Shown here in pieces: positions 1 through 12,436 of a DNA stretch of 64,000 nt (position 1 is the first letter of the stretch; every line of letters starts with the position of its first letter). The translations under genes were made by a program, and so were the position numbers. Source of the DNA: Gnetum montanum (taxonomy: Eukaryota > Streptophyta > Gnetopsida > Gnetales > Gnetaceae); assembly GCA_015680685.1 (NCBI GenBank), contig MNCI01037652.1, positions 122,656 to 186,655 on the forward strand, given 5' to 3'. The notes under the pieces were generated by a model that was not told the DNA's origin, searched no databases, and was given only the letters and a program-made list of their open reading frames with translations.

Positions 1-80
1 GTGGATGTCATACCCCTAGCATGGGTGTTATACCCCTAGTATGGATGTCATACCTCCAATGTGGTTCCTATAGGCCCAAC
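1..80 (+). repeat. 20-bp tandem minisatellite in the A LTR
   Basis: Four consecutive 20-bp units start at 1, 21, 41 and 61, with a consensus close to ATGGGTGTCATACCCCTAGC. Within a unit GGGTGT and ATACCC can pair into a small hairpin. The partner LTR carries the same series around 11430-11530, and similar units recur at 1340-1600. Confidence 0.8.
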
Positions 81-1339
81 ATTGCTCTTAAAGGCTAGCA
101 TAGATGAAAGAAACCAACATAGGTAAAGTTACCATTTACTATTTTTAGTAATTGGAATGGTTTTGGTACCTTGGGGGTATCAAAAATTACCATACATAGA
201 CACCTACAACACCTGTAGATGACATCAATCTATTAGCAATTAGGAAAAAAATTTGTAGGAAAATTTATGGCCAAAAACCTATAAAAGAAAAGCTCCAACA
301 CCATAGAAAGGTTCCACTCTTTTGGCATTTAAGAGCTTTGAAAATTCATTGTAGGCACAAAGGTTTTGATAGAAAAAATTTAGGGTGGAGCCCATAGTCA
401 GTGTAACCATTTTTTTACCCCCTGAGATTGTGTTTGGTTTTGCAACAATGTTGATCAACCTCAGCTTTAAGAATCCTAGCATGGTTCTTCTTTGCAAACT
501 AAAACCCCCACACATTTTACCCTCTTACATAACCAACATTGTAGATTTGGTGAGGAGTGTTGCAAGATTCTACAGTTTCAAGACTGGTGGAGCATCTAGA
601 TTGTGGAGTTGATTGTGGCATCCAAAGTCATAAATTTTAATGGATTCCAAAGCCCTGGTGAAGTGAATCCCTTTTTATTTCTCAAGAACACTTGTACACT
701 CTCTGAACTTCCCTTGTTTCATTATGATAATATATATAGTTTTGATTGTTATGCAAGTTAGAGCATATTTGTTTTACATTTTATGCATTTATTTTTAAAT
801 CTACATTAAATTTCTACTTTGTTATCCCCATTTACACTCTATAAGTCCCTTGGTGATCAGCAAGACCATCTAGGGCACCTTAGATTCCATTTTTCAGAGG
901 CCCTTGGGATATGGGGTTAAAGCTGTCTCAGTTGGGATTTTTAGTTTTTCTAGCACCGAATATTTTGATCACTACAGTTTTTTGGTGTTAGAAGGAGGAC
1001 CTTGTTGAAGTTCTACATCTAATCTCGTTGGCTACTATAACAATGTTTCCTACAATTTTAAAACCTAGAATTTACATCAAAGCATTTTTAGATTCTAACA
1101 ACACTTTTGCTACCACAACATCTAATGCTGCCACCCATCCCCCTGTCACCAAAACCTAGCGTGGAGGTTGTAGGTAGTTTGGGTTTTGGGAAAGTTTTCA
1201 TAGCAATTTCTAGAAATTTTAAGTCTACTAGTAATGTTCTACAAAATCCATCCCCATTCTACTATGAAAATTTTCCAACAAAGCTAGCATTGATGATTCT
1301 GTCACCCAAAATCTTACCCCCTTTGCTGTACAAATTTCA

Positions 1340-1600
1340 CAGCAAAGTGAGTGTGGGTGTCACACCACCCAATGTGGATGTCATATCCCCCAGCATTGAT
1401 GTTTGGGTTTTAAAAGAAAATTCACATTAGTTGCTATATTTTTTAAAGCTAGAATGGGTGTCATACCCCCTAGCATGGATGTCATACCCCTAGCTTGGGT
1501 GCTTGGGTTTTGGTAGAAAATTCATAGTAGTTGCTAGATCTTTTAAAGCCAGCATGGGCGTCATACCCCCCAACATGGGAGTCATACCCCTAGATCATCT
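1340..1600 (+). repeat. Second cluster of GGGTGTCATACCCC-type units in the A LTR
   Basis: Repeated units such as ATGGGTGTCATACCCCCTAG are interspersed with two copies of a longer block (TTGGGTTTT..GAAAATTCA..AGTTGCTA..TTTTAAAGC) at about 1405-1455 and 1503-1550. The 20-bp unit has therefore spread within the LTR. Confidence 0.65.
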
Positions 1601-2026
1601 AAGCCCCCCTGATATGACATGTTTTAGCAAAGCTAGCATTGTTCCTTCTCTAAACACCAATGTAGCCATTGGAGAAAAAATTTACATCCACTTTTTTCCA
1701 AAAAGAACATTGTTTTGGCCAAGAGGGGGAAATCCCAATATAGTGCCAATGGGTATGATAATTGTTGGTACCTTATCACCTTACCCCCCCTCTAGCATAG
1801 CTCTTGCTAGCAAGGTTAGCATAGTTTGGCTTTTCAACACAAAATTGCTACAATCTTCTCAAGTGCAAGGTATGCCCCCTATCATTACATCCTACACTGC
1901 ACTTGTAGTTGTAGTTTGCCATACTTTTTCAGCCATACTCCTCTTGCATCTTATGTAATTTTATTGACTAGAATTTTTATTCTAGTTAATTGTAAAATTT
2001 ATTAAATCAAATTTTGGCTAGTGAGA

Positions 2027-4100
2027 ATGTCTTTCAACAAATCAAACATCTTGCCCCTTAACCTGATAAATATGGCATTCAACCAAGATGTAGTTTGTGT
2101 TTATGATCCAAAAGACCCTACTGTCATAGAATGAAAACAATAACTTAGGGAAAGAGGAAAAACTTGGATTTCATAGTAATTAATGAGAAGTTCTATAAAT
2201 TCCTCTGTGATAAGATACAAGCCAATCTCTTGATACCACACTCTGAATTTGAAGCTAAGAACTAATTCAAAATCATACACTAGGATGTGGAAGAATACAT
2301 TCCATCTCCTTATGACTAAATCCCCTCACAGAATTTTATGTACAAATGCTCATACAACTCATAGAGGTTAATGAGTTTAGTGATGGAATTAGCTTAGAGG
2401 ATTAGCAAGAAGAGGAACATGAGTTTGAGACTGAGGCAGAGCTGGAAACCTTCATTATAAGTCTTTTCCAATGGTCCACTCCCTAAATAACTACACCCAA
2501 CTCCACATCTCTTGTCTCATTGGTGGGATAAGTCCCTCAGGCTAATTTCCCTCTTGTCCATTCTACCATGTTCAAGTCTACATCCATTATTTCCACACAC
2601 CAAACACAACCCAGTCCCAATACACCTCCTTATTCTCATTGATGTCCTTTTCCACATAACCTTACTCTATTTACCCAGCCTTAGTGATGTCTACCTCATC
2701 ATCTCCATTTGTTATACTAGTGGGATTCCCATTAGGGTCCCAAGCAACACAAGCCTCTCATACTTCTTTTGCCCCCATCATATCATAAGTTTCAACTCAA
2801 ACTTATTTCTCCTTGTTTAGCCCACTTGTGATGGTGGCCACAGGACCTCTTCCATCTATTCCAACATCAATGATACAACCTCAAGCTTCACAACTTTCTT
2901 CTCAACCATCAATACAAGTACCATAGCCCATGGGGATGTTTGAAGGCTTGGATCAAGCCTTTCAAGTGATCCAAGACCTTGTGGAAGAGCTACAAAAACT
3001 TAAGGCTAATACAACTTAGATGGTCAAGGTTCTAAATTATTATCATGATAATCCTATAAATCCTATTGTGCCTCAAATGATCTTACTAGTTTGCATGCCC
3101 ACAACAAACTTAACTAAATACAAGGATGAAGGGGATCCCAATGCATACCTAGTCATCTTTTAGTTTGAGTGCCTCTTCTTGCAAGCTTGGCCTCATATGA
3201 TACCATGGATTTTACCCATGTCTATCAAGGTAAAGCTCTAGATTAGTATAAAATGTTTCCTATAGGTGTCATCTCTTCCCTTGAGAATTTGATTAACCAA
3301 TTTTTCAACCACTTTAGATACAACTTAAAGCTGGATGCCACATTGGATCAATTAATGAAGGTGAGGCAAGGGCCACTTGAACTAGTCAAAAGGTTTATTC
3401 AAAGATGGAATTCAACACTCAACAAGATTTTGGAGCTTTTGGCCATCTACAAGGAAGTAGTAAATGACTTTATTAAGTGAAAGCTTTACTACCTAGAGCC
3501 CCGATCACTAAGCCAAGCCTTCTCACAAACCAAGAACACTGAGAGGGTAGTTGAGGCAAGCAACAACCCAGCCTATGTGGCCTATAAAAACCAACATGTG
3601 AGAAGGGATAGGGATAAAACCAAGAAAGAACATACAACCATGATTGCAGTAACCTAAGAGTCAAAATAAGAGGAAAAGAGGGGATCACTTCCACACAACA
3701 CATCCAAAGACTCATCACAAGCATTCACTTCCTATATCCCAAATCAAAAAAGATGAAAGTTTGGGTGGAAGGATAAATTTAAGTATAATAGGTTGTCTAT
3801 AAAGCCCTATAAGATTTTAGAATAGTTTCTTGAAGATGACCATATACAACATAAGAAACTATCTGAAGAGGCTTGTAAGAGGCATGATCATCTTTGTGAC
3901 ATAGGTAGAGACCCAATGATAGCTACCCAAGATGATCCCAAGCTACCAAAGTCCTTTAGACTTGATAGGTAATGTCATTATCAAAAAATGGTTGGTCATT
4001 ACATTGACTTTTATCTAGCATGAAAAGATGACCTCCAGAAGATGATAGACCATGGAGAGTTGGTGTTGAATGAGCCCAACTCTCCAAGCACCAATAATAA
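2027..4100 (+). pseudogene. gag remnant of element A
   Basis: The probable start is the ATG at 2027 (MSFNKSN..), which matches the gag start of element C at 17995 (MSFQQST..). The frame hits TGA after about 35 codons. A Gag-like core is visible near 3090-3480: the GDPNAYL-type segment about 3130-3150, then helices with the VRQGPLELVKRFIQRWN segment, homologous to 18640-19050 in C and 52265-52460 in H. A decayed zinc-finger-like segment with GHYIDFY lies at about 3970-4030; the H copy retains C-x2-H and GHDT. Gag would form the virus-like particle. Many stops and frameshifts. Confidence 0.75.
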
Positions 4101-4499
4101 CTCTTACATGATAACCTCATTCATAGAAACCAAATGGTCTAATCTCCATATGGAATTATTTTTCATTAAGGTGCCACTGTGTTTCCATAACACAAAGCCT
4201 AGAGAGACCTTCGTCATATAGGTACCATCTCTCACCTCTAAGAAGCCTTTCATCATACATGTTGCACCTTTAGTGGCGTCAACTTCATAACCAAGATCAT
4301 GAGTTGCTAATCGTCCAAAGCCTAGGCAACCATTTGTTATCTGGGTCCCTTCATCTTCAACAAGTAAGCCTATAACAACCCATGATCAAAGCCCATCTAT
4401 AGTGGCCCACAACTTAGAGGTTAGTAAGAAATCATTTTCATAATAGTGACAAAATTAACCTATCACTAGACCTATAAGGAATTCCATTGAAGGTAACCA

Positions 4500-5390
4500 A
4501 TGAAAAAAGGCTTCAAAAAAACTTACACTAAGATCAACCACATCCATGGACAAGGGGCTAAAGGCTTGTGCACCATACCTAAGCCACAAGCTCTAGGAAG
4601 GATGGAGGAGGTTAGAACCACTAAGGTTGAAACATCACATGCTAAGGGAAAGAATTTCCTTGCAAAAATGGAGCAAGAAAAATGGTCATTAAAGAAAAAG
4701 AATACATCACAAAACTTGTACGACCTACTCATGACTTCTCTTATTCATAGGAACACACTAGCTCAAGTGTTAACCTCCATCCTTGTGAGTGAAGACATGC
4801 CTACCAACAGAGAGCTGATCCACTCTATCATTGAGCAAGATTCACATAGGGAAAACTAGCATCAACGAATGCTCCAATTTTGTGATAGTGAGGTGAAGGT
4901 TAACTCTAGAAATGGAAAATATCTATGTGTCCCTTGCCTTATCACTATATGTGTTGGTAGATACAAGGTCCATCGGGTTCATGTCGATGATGGGGCAACG
5001 ACTAATGTGATACCATTTTTGTTGTTGACAAGCTAAGCCTAACCGAGAACATTCAAGAAACCACTACATCAACATTTAAATCATTCAATATGTTATGAGT
5101 AGTAGTGCAAGGTCCTATCTCCTTAGATTTCATAGCCAGTGAGCAATTCCCTACATCTGCTAACTTCCTAGTGGTTGAAGAGACACCTAGCTTCAACTTG
5201 ATCTTAGGAAGATCATGGTTAGCTAAGATTCATGTAGTCTCATCCCCTATACATCAAGAGAATCACTTACCCTACAAGGGAGGGGAAATTATCATTCATG
5301 GAGATAACATGTTGCTACCTTTGGTTAACTATGTCAACATAGGCCGAGGCTCAAAGGTGGAGTTTCAAGAGGGAATTCTTGATACCTAGA
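4500..5390 (+). pseudogene. Protease (retropepsin-like) region of element A
   Basis: A linker rich in Lys and Ser precedes an aspartic-protease remnant. The catalytic loop reads VDDGATTNVIP at about 4983-5015, where retropepsins have D-S/T-G. The typical later motif FNLILGRSWL is at about 5190-5220. The downstream SSPIHQENHLPYKG segment matches the H copy at 54270-54320, which supports homology. At least one frameshift separates the two halves. Retropepsins cleave the Gag-Pol polyprotein; this copy is broken. Confidence 0.75.
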
Positions 5391-5959
5391 CTAGGGCCAA
5401 CAACAATGAGAAAAATGGTAGTGCAAATAACACCAACTTTGTAACAATTAATTGCAAAAAAAAATTCATGCAACTTGCCATGCTAAGAAAGAGAGATGGT
5501 GAGCATAAGATTGTGTCAAAAAGATTCCTTCATCCCTCAAAAATGAAACAACAAGTTCATGATAAATGTCTTATTCATTCTTTTGTTAATTGTTTCTTCA
5601 CCTTTACAAAATTATATCATGTTTAATTGTTGATTATATCTTTGTATGCTTTTTTAAAAACATCCCATACTTACTAGGAAAGTATGGATCATGGCCTATC
5701 AAGACATAAAATTGGCAACTTAATGACCTACCAGGGTCTAAAACTAGCAAACTTATGGCCCCCCAAGGCCTAAAACTAGCAAGTAAATAAGCCTTAGAAT
5801 GCGTTTCAAGAACCAAGCATGACTAAGATACACCTCCTAGCTATCCATCCTTGAATCATTGAAGCCAATACAACCCTATACCAAATTCAAAGCCTAGACA
5901 CTAACATTGGAAGGTCTTAAGTGCTAAATATGATCAAAACTCATATCAAAATAAGACAT
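5391..5959 (+). other. Junction between protease and palindrome array, with short GGCCTA..AAACTAGCAA repeats
   Basis: Coding-like sequence fades after about 5560. At 5685-5790 three degenerate copies of a short unit (about GGCCTAAAACTAGCAA, preceded by ATGGCC or CCAAGG) occur. Related copies lie at 8805-8865, 22925-22985, 26820-26850, 54905-55050 and 61350-61410, always on one side or other of this internal noncoding region in the Tat-like elements. Confidence 0.55.
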
Positions 5960-8480
5960 TTTTAAAGAACTACACTAGAAAAACACTGGCCAACGTAGCT
6001 CTAAGAAAATGGATAAAAACAACATTTCAATAACCTTTAGGGTTAATAGTTTTAAGCCTGGACCATAGCCATAGGTATTAGTAACCCCGGGGCCCCAAAA
6101 ACTTAGCTAATTGACCTTCTACATTGCCCAAAAATCAAAATTTCTTCACACCTATGCTGGAACAACGTTGGCCCATGTAGCTCTAAGAAAAAGGAGCAAA
6201 AATAAGGTTACAATGACCTCTAGGGTCAACAATTTTAAGTCTAGACCATAGCCATAGGTACTAGCAACCTTGGGGCTCAAAAACTTAGTTGATTGACCTT
6301 ATACATTACCTAGAAATTAAGATTTCTTCACACCTATGCTAGAACAATGCTAGCCAACGTAGATATGAGAAAAAGAGGTAAAAACAAGATTCCTATGGCC
6401 CCTAGGATCAATAGTTTTGAGCTTGGACCATATCCATAGGTACCAGCAACCTCAGAGCCCCAAAAACATGGCTGATTAGCCTTCTAAATAGCTGAAAATT
6501 CAACATTTTTTCATAATTGCGCTAAAGCCACATTGGCCAACATTGCTCTAGGGGGAATGGGGGTTTCAAACATTAATATAGCCTCCAATTAACTTTAGAA
6601 TGGTCATACTAAGCCCAAAACCTAAGTAGAAGCCTCCAACAACTCTGAAACCTTGTCAAATCCAACAAATAGTGGCAAAAACCATGGATTTCAATGGAGC
6701 CAAACTTGGGGGCATCCCAACCATGTTGGCCAACATGGACCTAGCATTTTTGGGTGGGGTGTAATCATAAAACACCAAAAGTAACCTCAAAATTAACTTA
6801 TCATAACCTTCTCACCTTTCTAGAGTTCTTGGTAGCCAAAAAATCTAGCAAAATCAGTCAAATTTCATGTTAGTAACCTTACCCATATTGAGGAACACCT
6901 CATCCACATTGGCTAGCATGGGGGCCAATGTGTATGCCTTGGGGATGATCCACAAAAACCTATTAATACCCAAAAATAGCCTTAAAACTCACCCCATGAT
7001 CTTAACACCTCTCACTATCCTCCGGTAGCTAGGAATCGATAAAATATCAGTTGAAATTCAAGTCTAACATCTTCCCCACACTGGAAAATCCTCCATCCAT
7101 GCTGGCTAGCATGGGTCTAGCATGGGTGCCATAGAGGTGACCTATAAAACTCAATTCATAACATAAAATAACCAAAAAATCACCCCTATGGTCATAAAAT
7201 CATGCTAGAGCCTCCTAGAGCCACTAGACACCATAAAATAGTAAAAAGCTATCATCCCCCTCCATCCACACTAAATCCATGCTAGCTATTATTGCTTAGG
7301 GGGAAATGACTATGAAAAATACCAAAAGGCCTTCAAAATGATGGATTTTGATGCCAAATATCAACCATCAACATCTACAACCCTAGGTACTTAAAAGATT
7401 GGTTGATTTATTTTCAAAACCAACTATAACTCAATAACCCAAGGTATCCATGCTAAGAAAGGCTAGAGCCATGTTGGATAGCATGGATCCAACATGGGTT
7501 AGGATCCTTGCCACTTTTGGAAACACATTGACATGTCTAGAAGCCTAAAACCTAGCCCAGTAGAGCCTAGAATGCTAAAGCCTATACCTAGCAACCACTT
7601 GATCTTATTTTAATCATAAAAACTCATTATACCCTCTCACGTACATTGGAGCAATGCTAGCCAACATGGCTAAGGGGTTATAGCCATCCCACACCTCAAA
7701 CAATCATCAAACATAGTTAATCTTGAGCCAAAACCTTAAACACTACAATTAGCAACCTTGAAAGCCTAAAAACTTGGTTAATTTGTCTTTGAAATAATCC
7801 TAGAACCAAAAGGTAGAAGTATGCATGATGAGAGATACTAGAGCCATGTTGGCCTATGTTGCCCTAGTGTGAGTAAAGTCCCCAACCAAATTCTACATAC
7901 AAAACACCCTTCAAATGGCCTCAAAACTTAACTAGTGAGCACACAACTATAAAACCTTGAATACAACTATAATTTTACCATATTTTAACCTTGTAATCAT
8001 CTAGAATAGGCTAGCCATTCTAAGACCCCTCTATGCATGCCAGCCAGCATGGCTCTAAGAGGTATGACCCTAAAACCTACTTTTGGTGCAAATTTTGACC
8101 TCCAAAATGATCAATTTTAACTATTGCAATCCTCCACTACCCTAGGAAGACCATAGAACATAAATTTCAATCCTTTGGATGTTATAAAGTGAATTTTCCT
8201 TGGTAACCATGCTAGGGCCATGCTAGCTAGCCTTGCTCTAGCATGAGCAATAGCTCCAGGCCTCAAGGGTGACTTCCAGAGGTGCAAATCAATGCTAGAA
8301 TTGATTAATTTTCTTTCCCAATCCATTGTGTTGATCATGTAGGCCATCAAAAGTTAGAAATTAATCAAAATCAACCTATAAAATCACATGACCATCCTAT
8401 CCATGCTAGGGGTCACCCTACCCATGTTGGCTAGTGTGGCTCTAGTGTGGATGCCTAGAAAAACCTCATTTTGACCTAAA
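5960..8480 (+). repeat. ~187-bp tandem array of palindrome-cored units (element A)
   Basis: Fourteen units with palindromic cores centred near 5990, 6172, 6350, 6538, 6730, 6912, 7105, 7283, 7475, 7660, 7852, 8041, 8225 and 8428; mean spacing about 187 bp. Cores are variants of CCATGTTGGCTAGCATGG, imperfectly self-complementary. Sequence between cores is strongly diverged, but neighbouring units share phrases such as CCATAGCCATAGGTA and TTCACACCTATGCTRGAAC. No coding potential is evident. Confidence 0.8.
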
Positions 8481-8559
8481 ACAACCTTACAATAGCCTCC
8501 ACAAGTGCTCAAACTCATATATAAACTTTATAGCCCCTTATCATGGTCCACTAAGGTCT

Positions 8560-9036
8560 AAAATTGGCAAAATCTAACACTTTTAAACTAGCATTTACCT
8601 TGTTTTATTACATAATTTTCACCTTGGTTGATTTGGCCTTGTTTTATGGTGTTTCAACTTGTTTTAACCTTGCTTTACACTGATAACTTCCATAGACTAT
8701 TACTACACTTTAGTTTTATCATATCTACCTTGTTCTACCTCTTATGGACTTAGTAGATCTTGTTTAGCCTCTGATTGATGTTGATTGATCACATTTAACT
8801 ATGGCCTGCCAAGGCCTTAAACTGGTAACATGGCCCACCAAGGCTTAAAACTGGTGAAATGTAACCATAGTTGGCCATGTTTGATCTTACAATGCCTTTA
8901 AATCATACCTTATAGCCTTTGTTAAGCATGCAAGGACCTTGTATGACCATTGATGTAATGTATATTAACTCATCTATGCATTATCACTCCAATATTTTAC
9001 ATTATTTTGACATTATTTAACCATTATATCACAGAG
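8560..9036 (+). promoter_or_regulatory. T-rich tract ending in acceptor-like site (element A)
   Basis: T-rich sequence with recurrent GACCTTGTTT-like words ends in ATATCACAGAG/GTGCCAC. The same tract and ending occur at 22640-23214 in C and 61040-61647 in H. It resembles a plant 3' splice site with a long T-rich region upstream. The role is inferred from conservation and from the intron known between protease and RT in Ogre elements. Confidence 0.5.
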
Positions 9037-9290
9037 GTGCCACTTGATGTGCTTATGTTGTCATGTAGGAATGAGCTAGGAGAAAAAGCAAGTAGATTCA
9101 ACTAGCCTTAAGGGCTAAATAAGCCAATCTCATGATGTTGTTAGACTAAGTTGACCTTAAATATCCAAACCTTAAGCCTCAAAACTATTGCACTATACAA
9201 CCATAACACCTTGAAGTAGCCTGATGACCATCAACCTTGAAGCTAGAAACATCACGAAGGGTTCCTCAATCAAAAATTTCTTCAAAATTA
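9037..9290 (+). pseudogene. Start of pol in element A, remainder deleted
   Basis: From GTGCCACTTGATGTGCTTATG the sequence follows the pol start of C (23215 on) and H (61648 on) for about 200 bp, then similarity is lost. No RT, RNase H or integrase motif follows. The 3' noncoding block typical of the family resumes at about 9620. An internal deletion has therefore removed essentially all pol. Confidence 0.6.
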
Positions 9291-9620
9291 TGATGGTAAG
9301 GAGAAAAAACATGAAACCATGTTTCTCACCAAAACTTAAACCTACTCAAGACTACATCAAACCCTTGTAGTGCAACATTCAAAGCCATCACATAGCCCTG
9401 ATCACATCTAACACTCGTATGTTTGCTCATAAGGTTGTTTATTATTGATGATAGTTTACAATAAGTGATTGATGTTGATGACTCTAATGATTTAAAGCAA
9501 GTGAGCCTACATGCTTTCTCTCTCTCTCTCTCTTCTTGTTTGGCACAATGAATGAACTTCAAAGTTTTGTAAATCTAATGCACATTGCACATATTTTTGT
9601 ATGCTATAACAATGGTGACC
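9291..9620. other. Unassigned 330 bp with a (CT)n microsatellite
   Basis: It lies between the pol-start remnant and the 3' noncoding block. The only clear structure is a CT dinucleotide run at about 9516-9533. No homology to other parts of the window was noticed. Confidence 0.5.
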
Positions 9621-10543
9621 TATTGTGGCCTAGTTTTCTAGATGTCTCATGTAGCCCTATGCATCATATTGTAACAACATGTTTTATTTGTCTAGTTTTC
9701 TTATTCTCTTGAAGTTGTGCTTGCAAGATGAAGCTTGGAGTCATCGCAAAGGTACAACTCATTATAGTAGCAAGTCATGATGTGATCTCAACAAGTAAGA
9801 TTCCATAGGTTTGTCCTACCATACCAAGAGTGTTTTTTACACTTCACTCCTATTTCCTCTCTTTAAGTTCAACCTTGTAGCCTAATTATAACCTTCCTTG
9901 CCCTAAATGACACTTATGACCTATGTTTGACACTTATGCATTATGGCCATAAGACATCTCTTTTGTCATGCTCCATCATCAAGTTCATTGAATGTAACAC
10001 ATCTTATTCAATGGAAAAATCAGAAAAAATTTGGCCTTAGCAAGAGAAGCTAATGAAGGTTTTGCCTCACAAAAAAATGAGGGCAGAAACATATGGCCAA
10101 GAATCCAAAAAGGGCTTGTGAAGTCAAAAGGGATAAACCAAAGGTTTCAAACATGTAAAGGGAGGAGGCTAATGGCCAAGGAGACCTGGGAGAAAGATAT
10201 TGGTCCCTCAAGAACATTACTGCATAACCTTTATCTCAAAAACATGAATCACAAAGGGCTCACTGATTAGCCAAAATGTCATCACCATAACTATAACCAT
10301 GATGTCAACATCAAAAATTCATTGTTAACCCATATGACCACTTCCTCATCCCAAAATATCACCTTAACCCATATCATCTCATCATAACACTTAATTCCAT
10401 CATCACAAGCACTCTTTGACATGATTTGAAACTATAGAATCAAGCACGGAAAGGGAATGTTGGTGATGGACCTATGGTGATGTTTTGTGTTCTTTGTCGA
10501 TGTGTCTAGGTCAATCCTCCAAACATCAACAAGTATGAACCAA
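9621..10543 (+). other. 3' noncoding block of element A
   Basis: Homologous to 26840-27804 in element C, including TTGTGCTTG..GATGAAGC at about 9710 and the stretch running into the 3' LTR. Both copies end with a purine-leaning stretch and ACCAA directly before the LTR's TGAAAC. There is no conserved open frame between the two copies, so it is taken as untranslated. Confidence 0.65.
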
Positions 10544-12436
10544 TGAAACGTCATCAAGAAATCTCATGTTGCAATTTGTAACCTTTAGCATTAAAACTGA
10601 AGGCAAGACTTTTATTGTAAAATGCAAAGATTGTAATCCAAGAGATGCAATTTGACATACTTGAACTTTTGGGACTAAAAAATGCCTCATAAGTGGTCAA
10701 AGCCTCAATCCCCAAGTGAAAAAAGTCATATCATGCCTCTATGTGGGCTTGGGGGATTAGAAATACTTTTTGGATTGCCAAAACTAACATTTTCATGGGT
10801 TTTGTAGGGGGTATAACCTTTGCTATGCTAGAAACACCTATGTTTAGCGTGGGAGGATGTACATCCCCTATGCCCAGCATTGGGGGGGGGGGGGGGGNNN
10901 NNNNNNNNNNNNNNNNNNNNNNNNNNNNNNNNNNNNNNNNNNNNNNNNNNNNNNNNNNNNNNNNNNNNNNNNNNNNNNNNNNNNNNNNNNNNNNNNNNNN
11001 NNNNNNNNNNNNNNNNNNNNNNNNNNNNNNNNNNNNNNNNNNNNNNNNNNNNNNNNNNNNNNNNNNNNNNNNNNNNNNNNNNNNNNNNNNNNNNNNNNNN
11101 NNNNNNNNNNNNNNNNNNNNNNNNNNNNNNNNNNNNNNNNNNNNNNNNNNNNNNNNNNNNNNNNNNNNNNNNNNNNNNNNNNNNNNNNNNNNNNNNNNNN
11201 NNNNNNNNNNNNNNNNNNNNNNNNNNNNNNNNNNNNNNNNNNNNNNNNNNNNNNNNNNNNNNNNNNNNNNNNNNNNNNNNNNNNNNNNNNNNGTATAACT
11301 CTTGGGCCCCAGCATTGCTACTACATCCCCACTTTTGCTTAATTATTGTAGTGTGGCCCCAAAAAATCAACATTGCACTAGTCTAGATGATGATCTTGCA
11401 ACTTTAGTGTGGCTCTTGTAGCTCTAGTGTGTGTGTCATACACCACAGCATGGATGTCATACCTCCTAGTATGGGTGTCATACTTCCAACATGGGTGTTA
11501 TACCCCCAATGTGGTTCTTATAGGCCCAACATTACTCCTAAAGGCTAGTGTGGTTTGAAGAAGCTAGCATGAATAAAATTCATGTTTAATATTTTTACTA
11601 ACTAAAATGGTCTTGGTACCTTGAGGGTATTAGAACTTACCATACATAGACACTTGTAACACCTACACATGACATTAATCTATCCATAATTAGGACAAAA
11701 ATTTGCAGCAAAATTTATGGTCAAAAACCTATAAAAACCAAGCTCTAGCACTATAGAAAGGTTCCACTCTTTTGGCATTCAAGAGCTTTGAGAATTCATT
11801 GTAGGCATAAAGATTTTGAGAGAAAATTTAGCATGGAGCCCATAGCCATTGTAACCATTGTTTTACCCCCTGAGATTATGTGTGGTTTTGCAATAACACT
11901 AAGCAACAAAGGATTTGAGACTCCCAGCATGGCTCTTCTTTGCAAACCAAAATCCCCACACATCTTACGCCTTTATAGAAACAACATTGCAAATCTTGTA
12001 AGAAGTGTAGCAAGGTTCTACATTTTCAAGAGTTGTGGAGCATCCAGATCATAGAGCTGACTCTGGTATCCAAAGCCACTGGGTTTGACATATTCCAAAC
12101 CCTTAGTGAAGTGAACCATTTTTGCTTCCTTAAGCATACTTGTAAACTCTTTGAACTCCCCTTATTTCATTATAATAAAGTATACAGTTTTGATTGTTCT
12201 GCAAATTAGAGCATATCTATTTTTCATTATGTACATTTATTTTCATATCTACATTAAATTTTTACTTTGTTACCCCTATTTACACTCTGTAAGTCCTTGG
12301 GTGATTAACAAGACCATCCAAGGCACATCAGATTCCATTTTTTATAGGCCCTTTGGATTTGGGATTAAAGCATTCTTGGTTGGAATCTTTGATTTTTCTT
12401 ACATTGAATTTTCCAATAGCTACACAGATGGTGTCA
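10544..12436 (+). repeat. 3' LTR of element A, truncated and containing an assembly gap
   Basis: It starts TGAAACG at 10544 by comparison with C (27805) and H (46204). The first 330 bp align with the LTR starts of C and H (GTTGCAA.., TTTATTGTAAA.., CTTCCCAAGT.., GGGTATAGCC..). After the gap, 11430-12430 aligns with window positions 1-960. Homology to the family LTR stops near 12436. Confidence 0.8.
10882..11292. other. G16 homopolymer and 395-bp run of N
   Basis: Sixteen consecutive G at 10882-10897 are followed by N at 10898-11292. This is an assembly gap next to a homopolymer and not a biological feature; frames drawn across it are meaningless. Confidence 0.97.

Larger units (their letters stand above)
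1..2026 (+). repeat. Partial 5' LTR of element A (plus leader)
   Basis: Positions 1-960 align by eye with 11430-12430, with mainly transition differences. The stretch around 830-1010 also aligns with 17440-17610 in the LTR of element C. The start lies left of the window. The LTR/leader boundary was not found: no convincing primer-binding site is visible before the gag ATG at 2027. Open frames in this interval lie in LTR sequence, are not shared with the other LTR copies, and are not called as genes. Confidence 0.75.
1..12436 (+). mobile_element. Element A: Tat-like Ty3/gypsy retrotransposon, pol deleted
   Basis: Composite of a partial 5' LTR, gag, protease, an internal palindrome array, a T-rich tract, a short pol-start remnant, a 3' noncoding block and a 3' LTR. 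Positions 1-960 and about 11430-12430 are homologous direct repeats, which defines the LTR pair. Order and homology to elements C and H in this window place it in the same family. The window opens inside the 5' LTR; the 3' LTR is cut at about 12436, where unrelated Copia-like sequence begins. Assignment to Tat rests on the better-preserved pol of C and H, so it is indirect for A. Confidence 0.8.

Noticed and set aside
1107-1958. Two open frames of 107 and 151 codons on + near the start of the window
   Set aside because: They lie inside LTR sequence, have low-complexity composition dictated by the minisatellite, and are not shared with the other LTR copies.
2512-2820. A 102-codon hydrophobic frame on + suggesting a membrane protein
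   Set aside because: It is a shadow frame of the gag region of element A; homology to C gag follows another frame.
10731-11386. Several long open frames on both strands
   Set aside because: They are artefacts of reading across the 395-bp N gap.
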